A stretch of DNA of 11,743 bases from an uncultured Ruminococcus sp. (GTDB taxonomy: Bacteria; Bacillota; Clostridia; Oscillospirales; CAG-272), in the NCBI GenBank assembly GCA_902783755.1, contig CACZSC010000254.1:1-11743 (forward strand), read 5' to 3'. This document shows positions 1 through 6,590 of this stretch, piece by piece (the stretch's first letter is position 1; each line of letters starts with the position of its first letter). A model generated the notes under the pieces. It did not search any database. It saw only the letters and a program-made list of their open reading frames with translations, and was not told where the DNA came from. A program made the position numbers and the translations under genes.

Positions 1-9
1 GATGTGTAA

Positions 10-15
10 TATAAT
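10..15 (+). promoter_or_regulatory. Probable -10 element for the M16 peptidase gene
   Basis: A perfect TATAAT hexamer lies about 36 bases before the start codon at 51. The matching -35 element would fall just outside the left edge of the window, so only half of the promoter can be seen. Transcription would start near position 22 and give a short leader with an AAGGAGA ribosome binding site at 36-42, eight bases before the ATG. Confidence 0.5.
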
Positions 16-50
16 CTCACTGTGAAAAAACCCACAAGGAGAATCATTTT

Positions 51-3000
51 ATGAGCAAGAGAATAATCGCGCTTATCCTCACCCTGGTGTTTGCGCTCAC
101 GGCTCTGGCGGGATGCGTCCAGAACCAGCCCCAGACGCCTGACACGCAGGATACCCAGGACACGAAAGACACCCCCGATACCGAGACTGAACCTCCGGAA
201 ACCGATACCAACGTGCCGGAGACCGACGATACCGGCGAGCCGGACCCTGAGGTCCCGTATGAGCAGAAGGACATCGACACCCTTGAAGAGGGCGAGACCG
301 TTTACGGTTTTTCTCTCAAGGAGACGGTGGATTTTCCCGTTCTGGGCGCTGTCATATACAGATTCGAGCATGAGAAGACCGGTGCCGAACTGATCTATAT
401 CGCCAATGACGACACCCACAGGATCTTCGACCTGACATTCTTCACGGACGCGCAGGACAACACCGGTATACCGCACGTGTTTGAACACGCGACCACCTGC
501 GGCTCGGAGAAATATCCGTCAAAGGATCTGTACTTCAATCTGTCATACCAGACATACAACGTTTATATGAACGCCATGACTGGAAAAGGATACACATCAT
601 ACCCGATCTCCAGCCTGTCAGAAGCTCAGCTCCTGAAATATGCCGACTACTATTCGGATTCCTGCTTCAATCCCATCATCATGGACAACGAGAGCATCTT
701 CAAGCAGGAAGCGTGGAGGTACAGACTCCCTGATGCCGATTCAGAGCTGACGATCGAAGGAACTGTATATTCAGAGATGCTCGGCGCTACCAGCCTTTCC
801 CGCACATCCTACTACGGTTTCCTGAGAACCGCGTTCCCCGGATCCATCGCAGGATATGACCAGGGCGGCGATCCGGACTATATTCCCGACATGACATGGC
901 AGGATCTCAGAGATTTCCACAACGAGTACTACCATCCGTCGAATTGCGCAGCATACCTGTACGGCGACCTAGAGAACTATTCCGAATTTTTCAAACTTCT
1001 GGACGGTTACTTCTCTGAATACGACAGGAAGGAATTTGCCCATGATGACGAGGGATACGAAAGGATCTCCGGGCCCGTGACCGCATACTTCACACACCCT
1101 GTTGAGGCGCAGTCCCCAACAGAGAACGAAACCGAGATCTATTACGCATTCATCCTTCCGGGACTAAAGGACGATCCGGAAGAGGAAGTAATGGTCAATA
1201 CTCTTTCCGACCTTATATACGCCTCATCGTCCAACATCCAGAAAAGGCTCGACGCCGAGCTCCCCCACGGAACATTCGGTATGTATATAGAGCTCGACGG
1301 GCCTGATGACGCTTTTGTTTTCATGGGCACTCACCTGAATCCGGAAGACGAGGAACTCTTCCGTACGATCATCGATGAGGGAATGGCGGAGATAGCCGAA
1401 AACGGGTTCCCCCAGGAGCAGCTGGACGGAATAATGGCTTCCCTTTCTATCAGCAACCTGCTGGCCCGCGAGACCACGGGGATTGATTTTGTCGACGACA
1501 TCTTCACACAGTTCCCCTCATACTACGCCTCTACCAGAAACTGCTGGGGATATATCGACTATGTGAACGGCAGCGATAAGATGGACACATGGAACCAGGA
1601 AGGAAAATATGCCGAGCTGGCAAAGAAGTGGTTCGTGGACAATGACCTGACCGTATGCGTGATCACATCTCCGGATCCCGGGCAGAAAGAGATCAACGAC
1701 CAGGAACTGAAAGACCGGCTCGCAGCTCTCAAGGAGTCGCTTTCCGAAGAAGAGATCAATGAGATAATCGAATTCACGAATACAGACGACACGGTAGACG
1801 ACGCGTCCGAATATGTGGCTCAGCTTCAGGCCGTGACGGTCGATTCCCTGCCGAACGACAGGAAAGAGTATACCGTATACGATGACACGGACGAAGACGG
1901 CATCCGCTTCATCAACGCGGTAGCCGGTGTGGACGGCATAGGCCAGGCCAACATATTCTTTGACGCTTCAGGGCTTGAGCAGGATCAGCTCCTGTGGTTC
2001 AGGCTGTTCACGAGCCTCGTCGGAGACCTTGACACCGACGCTCACACAAGAGACGAGCTCCAGACGCTGATAACGAGATATCTCTACAATTTCAGAGTGA
2101 ACGTTTCGCTTCTCGAAGATCCGGAAAAGAACGTACATCCCTATCTGAGAATGTCATGGATCGGGCTTGACGGCGACCTTGACGAAGGATACGACCTTAT
2201 GAAAGAGATCGTGTTCCATACCAGTTTCGGCAATGCCGAGAAGCTTCTAGACAGGGTGTCCTCAATGAAGTCTTCCCTGAAGTCCTCCATCAACAATTCA
2301 CCGTACAGCGCGCTGATCTACAGGGCACTGGCAACGGTATCCCCGCTTTACAGCTACTACGCCAGCGTCAACATGCTTGACCTGTACGACTTCCTCGGAA
2401 CGGTGGAAACGATGCTTTCCGAAGACCCTGACGCCGTTATCGCAAACCTCAATGCGATCCAGCAGCACTTCCAGAACAGGACGAACGCTGTGTCCGTGTA
2501 TTCAGGAAACGAGGCCAGCATAGAGATCAACAATCCTCTCGCGAAAGACTTCCTGATGGAGTTCGAGACAAAAGAGATCGTTCCTGTGGAATATGAATTC
2601 GAGTATAAGATGCAGAACGAGGCCCTGATCGTGGAAGCCAGCACACAGTGCAACATCCTGTTCTGCCCTGACTACGAACTCCTTGGGATAGAAGGAAACG
2701 ACGGTGGTCTTGAAGCTATCTCGTCCCTTATTACAGACAAGATCCTGCTGCCGGTACTGAGAGACCAGTACGGCGTATACAGCGTGGGCACCTACGCAAT
2801 GGATGACTACGGTGTATACATAATGACCTACAGAGATCCCAACATAACGGAGACCTTCGACGAGTATGACAAGCTCTATGACTATATCACGGAACTTGAC
2901 ATCGACCAGGAGACACTTGACGGATACATCCTGTCCTCGTATTCATCATACGCTCTTCCCGCCGGTGAGCTCACGAATGCCATAAATGTGGCTCTCAATG

Positions 3001-3590
3001 CGATCTACGATGAAGAGGATACCACGGATGAATATCTTGAACAGCTCAAGTCAGTCACCCCGGAAGATATCCAGAAATATGCCGAGATGTACAAGAAGCT
3101 GGCTGAAAACGGCGTAAGGTGCACGTCAGGCCCGGCTTCCGTTATCAACGAGCATGCCGACATGTACGACCTCATAATGAACCCCTTCAATGCGGTGGAC
3201 CTCAGCCAGATAGACTTCACCGACTTTGATGAAGATTATGAGTATTACGAGGCAGTGCAGTTCTGTCTCGAAAACGGTCTGCTTCCTGCGATGTCCGACA
3301 CCGAATTCGGCGTAAATGAACCGGCAACCAACGCGGACCTGCTGGGATCCACTTACGTGCTCCTCGGCGGAGACTTCGACCCCGAGGCCTGCAAGGATCT
3401 GCTCGTCCAGTACAGTCTTGTTTCAGTCAAGATGAAGCTCGACGGACAGCTGAAGACCAAAGACGTATTCGATCTGTACTCCAAGCTCACTGACGAGACC
3501 ATCGAGCCCACCACAGATCTTACTACCCTCACAAGGGGAGAATTTGCACAGGTGCTTTACGATTTCGTAGCTCTCCTTGAAGAGGAATGA
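51..3590 (+). CDS. M16C-family zinc metallopeptidase lipoprotein (PreP/insulinase-like) with degenerate SLH-like C-terminus
   Basis: The 1179-residue product is predicted to be a surface-anchored peptidase that degrades short or unfolded peptides in a closed chamber, as known for PreP-type M16C enzymes. Residues 1-21 form a lipoprotein signal peptide ending in the lipobox LAGC, with C22 lipidated. Residues 23-70 are an acidic Asp/Thr/Pro/Glu-rich spacer with DT(Q/K/P) repeats. The inverted zinc motif HVFEH is at 142-146 (ligands H142 and H146, base E145), followed by the family sequence CGSEKYPSKD. The likely third ligand is E242 in VYSEMLG, 96 residues after H146, the spacing expected for PreP-type enzymes. 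Residues from about 543 to 640 resemble the M16C-associated domain. The C-terminal half is divergent: I do not see the usual TGGIS motif or a clear Arg/Tyr substrate pair. The last 115 residues look like degenerate S-layer homology repeats (TRGEFAQVLYDF at 1161-1172). The start is supported by AAGGAGA at 36-42. The gene is monocistronic, with a hairpin terminator after it. The family call is secure; the substrate is unknown. Confidence 0.93.
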   Translation: MSKRIIALILTLVFALTALAGCVQNQPQTPDTQDTQDTKDTPDTETEPPETDTNVPETDDTGEPDPEVPYEQKDIDTLEEGETVYGFSLKETVDFPVLGAVIYRFEHEKTGAELIYIANDDTHRIFDLTFFTDAQDNTGIPHVFEHATTCGSEKYPSKDLYFNLSYQTYNVYMNAMTGKGYTSYPISSLSEAQLLKYADYYSDSCFNPIIMDNESIFKQEAWRYRLPDADSELTIEGTVYSEMLGATSLSRTSYYGFLRTAFPGSIAGYDQGGDPDYIPDMTWQDLRDFHNEYYHPSNCAAYLYGDLENYSEFFKLLDGYFSEYDRKEFAHDDEGYERISGPVTAYFTHPVEAQSPTENETEIYYAFILPGLKDDPEEEVMVNTLSDLIYASSSNIQKRLDAELPHGTFGMYIELDGPDDAFVFMGTHLNPEDEELFRTIIDEGMAEIAENGFPQEQLDGIMASLSISNLLARETTGIDFVDDIFTQFPSYYASTRNCWGYIDYVNGSDKMDTWNQEGKYAELAKKWFVDNDLTVCVITSPDPGQKEINDQELKDRLAALKESLSEEEINEIIEFTNTDDTVDDASEYVAQLQAVTVDSLPNDRKEYTVYDDTDEDGIRFINAVAGVDGIGQANIFFDASGLEQDQLLWFRLFTSLVGDLDTDAHTRDELQTLITRYLYNFRVNVSLLEDPEKNVHPYLRMSWIGLDGDLDEGYDLMKEIVFHTSFGNAEKLLDRVSSMKSSLKSSINNSPYSALIYRALATVSPLYSYYASVNMLDLYDFLGTVETMLSEDPDAVIANLNAIQQHFQNRTNAVSVYSGNEASIEINNPLAKDFLMEFETKEIVPVEYEFEYKMQNEALIVEASTQCNILFCPDYELLGIEGNDGGLEAISSLITDKILLPVLRDQYGVYSVGTYAMDDYGVYIMTYRDPNITETFDEYDKLYDYITELDIDQETLDGYILSSYSSYALPAGELTNAINVALNAIYDEEDTTDEYLEQLKSVTPEDIQKYAEMYKKLAENGVRCTSGPASVINEHADMYDLIMNPFNAVDLSQIDFTDFDEDYEYYEAVQFCLENGLLPAMSDTEFGVNEPATNADLLGSTYVLLGGDFDPEACKDLLVQYSLVSVKMKLDGQLKTKDVFDLYSKLTDETIEPTTDLTTLTRGEFAQVLYDFVALLEEE

Positions 3591-3619
3591 TATCCGAAGC
3601 TATAACAGACAAACAGAAA

Positions 3620-3671
3620 ACTGCCGGGATCAGCAAACACATGCTGCATCCCGGCAGTAATTATTGTTTCT
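3620..3671. terminator. Bidirectional rho-independent terminator between convergent genes
   Basis: CTGCCGGGAT at 3621-3630 pairs perfectly with ATCCCGGCAG at 3648-3657. An A-T pair (3620/3658) extends the stem outward, and after a one-base bulge (C3647) CAGCA at 3631-3635 pairs with TGCTG at 3642-3646, leaving a six-base loop. The plus strand then reads a T-rich tract (TAATTATTGTTTC). The minus strand reads TTTTCTGTTT. The hairpin can therefore stop both the peptidase gene and the DUF308 gene that runs toward it. Confidence 0.88.
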
Positions 3672-3674
3672 CTC

Positions 3675-4298
3675 TTATTTTTCCGTTTTTTCCTGCTCCT
3701 GCACTTCCGGCCCTTCAGGTGCTTTCTCCGGCACAAGAGCTTTTTCTTCCTTCTTGCTGACCTGTATCTTTCTCAGAACTATGATCATTGCAAGCCCCTC
3801 GACTATGAGCCCGACTGCGTGCACGATAGTGAAGTAGTCTGAAATGTGGCTCTGGGAATCAAAAATGGGTATGAGGATCAGGGCGACGGCAAACAGGAGA
3901 GTAAGGATACCGAAAACCAGTGAAAGAATGAAGAACACACCTTTCTCCTTCCTGAGCCTGACTGCGTTTATGAACATGAGGATCACGCCGTACAGCATCA
4001 CCACCGATGACACGATCTGGAACGACTGTATGAAAAAGTCCCGCCTTACCAGGATGATGACCCCGCCTGCAATGGCCAGAATGCCGAGTAGCAGGTCCAG
4101 GACCTTGTGCTCTTCCTTGTCCACCGTAAAGAAATGGACCACGTTGTACAGGCCCATCACCATGAGCAGCACTGCTATCGTGATGCACAGCGCCGTGGGG
4201 GTGATATTGGGCCAGACGATCATTACTATCCCCAGCGCAATGAATATGATGCCCACGAACCAGTAGTTCTTCAGTGCGGATACTGCTTTTGAATTCAT
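3675..4298 (-). CDS. DUF308/HdeD-like six-helix integral membrane protein
   Basis: The product is 207 residues when started at the ATG at 4298. It has six hydrophobic segments at about 12-31, 34-57, 67-85, 93-115, 120-146 and 154-175, then a charged Lys/Glu/Pro-rich cytoplasmic tail (176-207). The evenly spaced short helices with repeated GIL/GxxxI patterns (for example LDLLLGILAIAGGVIILVRR) match the DUF308 repeat found in HdeD-like proteins. In enterobacteria HdeD is linked to acid resistance; in Firmicutes the role is unknown, so no function is assigned. A longer frame opens with TTG at 4343, but that codon lies upstream of the predicted transcription start, and an AGGGGG ribosome site at 4308-4313 sits nine bases before the ATG at 4298. 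The gene is single, has its own consensus promoter, and converges on the terminator at 3620-3658. Confidence 0.85.
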   Translation of the reverse strand: MNSKAVSALKNYWFVGIIFIALGIVMIVWPNITPTALCITIAVLLMVMGLYNVVHFFTVDKEEHKVLDLLLGILAIAGGVIILVRRDFFIQSFQIVSSVVMLYGVILMFINAVRLRKEKGVFFILSLVFGILTLLFAVALILIPIFDSQSHISDYFTIVHAVGLIVEGLAMIIVLRKIQVSKKEEKALVPEKAPEGPEVQEQEKTEK

Positions 4299-4307
4299 GA
4301 TAAAAAG

Positions 4308-4313
4308 CCCCCT
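4308..4313 (-). promoter_or_regulatory. Ribosome binding site that sets the DUF308 start
   Basis: On the minus strand this reads AGGGGG, nine bases before the ATG at 4298. Together with the promoter just upstream it excludes the longer TTG reading at 4343. Confidence 0.7.
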
Positions 4314-4330
4314 GTAGTTTCTGTACTTTA

Positions 4331-4359
4331 AGTATAGAGGCAAGCAAAAGCATTGTCAA
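4331..4359 (-). promoter_or_regulatory. Sigma-A promoter of the DUF308 gene
   Basis: On the minus strand a perfect -35 TTGACA (4354-4359) is followed after 17 bases by a near-perfect -10 TATACT (4331-4336). The predicted start of transcription is about 4324, which gives a leader of about 25 bases before the ATG at 4298. Confidence 0.85.
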
Positions 4360-4374
4360 CGGGCAATTTTGCTT
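4342..4374. repeat. Inverted repeat spanning the DUF308 -35 element, possible operator
   Basis: AAGCAAAA (4342-4349) and TTTTGCTT (4367-4374) are perfect 8-base inverted arms separated by 17 bases. The repeat is centred on the minus-strand -35 hexamer and its right arm ends seven bases before the plus-strand -35 element of yajC. A regulator bound here could affect both promoters. The arms are AT-rich, so chance cannot be excluded. Confidence 0.35.
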
Positions 4375-4380
4375 TTTCTG

Positions 4381-4409
4381 TTGCACTTTGCCGTCCGTTA
4401 ATGTATAAT
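4381..4409 (+). promoter_or_regulatory. Sigma-A promoter of yajC
   Basis: A -35 TTGCAC (4381-4386) and a perfect -10 TATAAT (4404-4409) are separated by 17 bases. Transcription would begin near 4416. The leader contains AAGGAGA at 4436-4442, six bases before the yajC ATG. The promoter is back to back with the DUF308 promoter, with 21 bases between the two -35 elements. Confidence 0.87.
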
Positions 4410-4448
4410 TGGTTCAGCAAAAAACAATTCACCCTAAGGAGAACATAA

Positions 4449-4796
4449 ATGAGACTATTCCTGACAGCCGCAGCTGATGCAGCTGCTGAAACTGAACAGA
4501 CCGTAAGCCCGGTACTGCAGATACTCCCCACCATCCTGATGCTGGTCGCAGTAGTTGCTATCTTCTACTTCCTTATGTACCGTCCCCAGAAGAAACAGGA
4601 AAAAGAGACAGCCAACATGAGAAACAGCCTCCAGGTCGGTGACGAAGTTACCACCATCGGCGGTATCATCGGAAAGATCGTTTCCATAAAGGATGAGACC
4701 GTGCTCCTCGAAACCAGCAGCGAGCGCAACAAGGTCAGAGTGCTTCGTTCAGCAATCCGCAGTGTAGACGTTCATGCTGAGGACGCTGACAAATAA
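4449..4796 (+). CDS. yajC: Preprotein translocase subunit YajC
   Basis: YajC is a small single-span membrane protein that associates with SecDF and the SecYEG channel and, in E. coli, is non-essential. The 115-residue product has a short outer N-terminus, one membrane helix at about 26-44, and the family hallmark YRPQKKQEKE (44-53) directly after it. A cytoplasmic domain follows with MRNSLQVGDEVTTIGGIIGKIVSI (57-80), which matches the YajC signature of a GD-V-T-GG-G-I pattern. Length is typical for the family (about 85-120). The start is supported by AAGGAGA six bases upstream. In many bacteria yajC lies beside tgt, queA or secDF. Here it stands alone between its own promoter (4381-4409) and a terminator (4817-4842), with unrelated genes on the opposite strand on both sides. 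Confidence 0.95.
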   Translation: MRLFLTAAADAAAETEQTVSPVLQILPTILMLVAVVAIFYFLMYRPQKKQEKETANMRNSLQVGDEVTTIGGIIGKIVSIKDETVLLETSSERNKVRVLRSAIRSVDVHAEDADK

Positions 4797-4813
4797 TGTG
4801 AGAAAAACCGAAA

Positions 4814-4842
4814 AGAGCGGATCGATCGCGATCCGCTTTTTT
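4814..4842. terminator. Rho-independent terminator after yajC, probably bidirectional
   Basis: GCGGATCG (4817-4824) pairs with CGATCCGC (4829-4836) around an ATCG loop, and six T residues follow at 4837-4842. The A residues before the stem can extend the pairing. On the minus strand the stem is followed by TCTTTTCGGTTTTT, so the same hairpin probably also ends the five-gene ABC exporter operon, whose last stop codon is at 4848. Confidence 0.88.
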
Positions 4843-4847
4843 GCTGC

Positions 4848-6590
4848 CTATCTGAACCGGCTGTCCCACAGTTTCCTGTAGAAGCCGTCCTTTTCGAGAA
4901 GTTCGTCATGCCTGCCGGACTCGACGATGTGTCCGTCGTTCATCACCAGAATCCGGTCCGCGTCCCGTATGGTGGTGAGCCTGTGGGCTATCACAAAGCT
5001 GGTCCTTCCTTCGGTGAGCCTGTTGAAGGCGTCCTGGATCCTGAGATCCGTCCTCGTGTCTATGGAGGACGTGGCCTCATCAAGGATCAGCACCGGAGGG
5101 ATCTTCAGGAACACCCGGGCGATGCATATGAGCTGTCTCTGGCCCTGGGACAGCATACCGTCCTCGTCGCTGATCACGGTATCGTATCCCCGGGCTGTCT
5201 TCATGATGAACCCGTGGGCATGGGCGAGTTTTGCAGCCTTTTCCACCTCTTCGTCGGTGGCTTCCCTGCCCATCAGTATGTTTTCCCTGATGGTGCCGTG
5301 CATGATCCAGGTGTCCTGGAGCACCATGCCGAATGTTTTTCCGATGGCGTCCCGCCTTATGTCAGCGGAGTCCGTGCCGTCGATGTATATGGTCCCGGAA
5401 CCAAGTTCATAGAACCTCATCAGCAGATTCACGAGAGTGGTCTTGCCCGCCCCCGTGGGGCCGACGATGGCAACATGCTCCCCTTTTGCAACATCCAGAC
5501 TGAAGTCCTCTATGAGAGGCCTGTCGGGCGTATATGAGAAATCCACACTGTCAAAACGTATATCGCCCTCGGGCATGCCGATTTCCGCCGGCTCTTCCGG
5601 ATCGGCGGGATAACGCTTTTCGTCTATGAGTTCGAACACTCTTTCGGAACACGCCAGCGCGTTCTGAAGCTCGGTCACGACCCCCGAGATCTCATTGAAG
5701 GGCTTCGCGTACTTACCTGCAAACGCCAGCGCACTGGAAAGTGCGCCGACAGTAAGGCCGCCGTCGATGACCGAAAGGCCGCCGGCCAGGCACACGAGAG
5801 CGTAGATTATATTGTTCACGAGTCTTGTCGTGGGATTCGTTATGGATGAGAAGAAGATCGCCCTGAGGGATTTCTTCATGTGATCCCCGTTTATCCTGCT
5901 GAAGTTCCCGACGGATTCGTCCTCATTGCAGAACGCCCTTATGGTCTGCTGCCCGGACACCATCTCATTGACGTAACCGGCCAGTTCCTCCCTGCTCTCA
6001 GCCTGGATCCTGAACAGCCTGTGGGTCCTCTTCGCGAGGAACGCGGCCACGATCAGGGACACCGGTGTGAGGAGCACGACTATGAGAGCGATATACGGGC
6101 TGATTGATATCATCAGCACAAGGGTGCCGACGATGGTGAACACGCTCTGGAAGAACTGGCTCAGGCCCAGTATGAGCCCGTCCGTCAGCTGGTCCACGTC
6201 GCTGATGACGCGGCTGACGACCTCTCCGTACTTGTGGGAATCGACATAGGAGAGAGGCAGCCTGGAGACAGTCTCCATGGCGTCGTTTCTCAGATCCTTC
6301 GATACGGAAAACGAGATATGGTTTGATATGAGATCGGATATCCACTGCAAGATCCCCGAGCCCAGTACGCACACGGCCATATAAACCAGGTATCTCGCTA
6401 TCAGGTCAAAATCCACCTTTCCGGGCCCTGTCATGCAGTCTATTACTTTTCCGCACAGCACCGGGATGAACAGGGTGAATGCTGTGATGGCGCCCGCGAG
6501 GAGCACCTCGAGCAAAATGAGGACGGTATACCTCTTCAGATATCCGGCAAGCCGACTTACCGTTCCTTTTCCGGATCTGAGTCTTCTCAT
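4848..6590 (-). CDS. ABC exporter half-transporter, catalytically canonical subunit (TM288/BmrD-like)
   Basis: The 580-residue protein has an N-terminal six-helix exporter domain (about 20-310) fused to an ATPase domain. Motifs are complete: Walker A GPTGAGKTT (377-385), Q-loop Q425, signature LSQGQ (480-484), Walker B LILDE with catalytic E505, D-loop SSID, and H-loop H536 in IAHRL. The second Gly of the usual LSGGQ is Gln. In heterodimeric exporters such as TM287/288 this variant signature faces the degenerate ATP site of the partner, which fits the upstream gene. The start ATG overlaps the upstream stop codon as ATGA (6587-6590), so translation is coupled and the two subunits should be made in similar amounts. 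Efflux of drugs, lipids or peptides is typical of the family; the substrate cannot be read from sequence. It is the last gene of the operon and runs into the shared hairpin at 4817-4836. Confidence 0.95.
   Translation of the reverse strand: MRRLRSGKGTVSRLAGYLKRYTVLILLEVLLAGAITAFTLFIPVLCGKVIDCMTGPGKVDFDLIARYLVYMAVCVLGSGILQWISDLISNHISFSVSKDLRNDAMETVSRLPLSYVDSHKYGEVVSRVISDVDQLTDGLILGLSQFFQSVFTIVGTLVLMISISPYIALIVVLLTPVSLIVAAFLAKRTHRLFRIQAESREELAGYVNEMVSGQQTIRAFCNEDESVGNFSRINGDHMKKSLRAIFFSSITNPTTRLVNNIIYALVCLAGGLSVIDGGLTVGALSSALAFAGKYAKPFNEISGVVTELQNALACSERVFELIDEKRYPADPEEPAEIGMPEGDIRFDSVDFSYTPDRPLIEDFSLDVAKGEHVAIVGPTGAGKTTLVNLLMRFYELGSGTIYIDGTDSADIRRDAIGKTFGMVLQDTWIMHGTIRENILMGREATDEEVEKAAKLAHAHGFIMKTARGYDTVISDEDGMLSQGQRQLICIARVFLKIPPVLILDEATSSIDTRTDLRIQDAFNRLTEGRTSFVIAHRLTTIRDADRILVMNDGHIVESGRHDELLEKDGFYRKLWDSRFR

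Noticed and set aside
44..280. Antisense frame rich in Ser/Val/Gly
   Set aside because: It is the mirror image of the repetitive Asp/Thr/Pro spacer of the peptidase, with no independent support.
3844..4266. 140-codon plus-strand frame opposite the DUF308 gene
   Set aside because: Met/Thr/Ser-rich low-complexity product antisense to a convincing membrane protein with promoter and ribosome site.
4908..5537. 209-codon plus-strand frame opposite the last ABC gene
   Set aside because: It lies wholly within the ATPase domain coding sequence of the minus strand, has no ribosome binding site or motif, and is a shadow frame.
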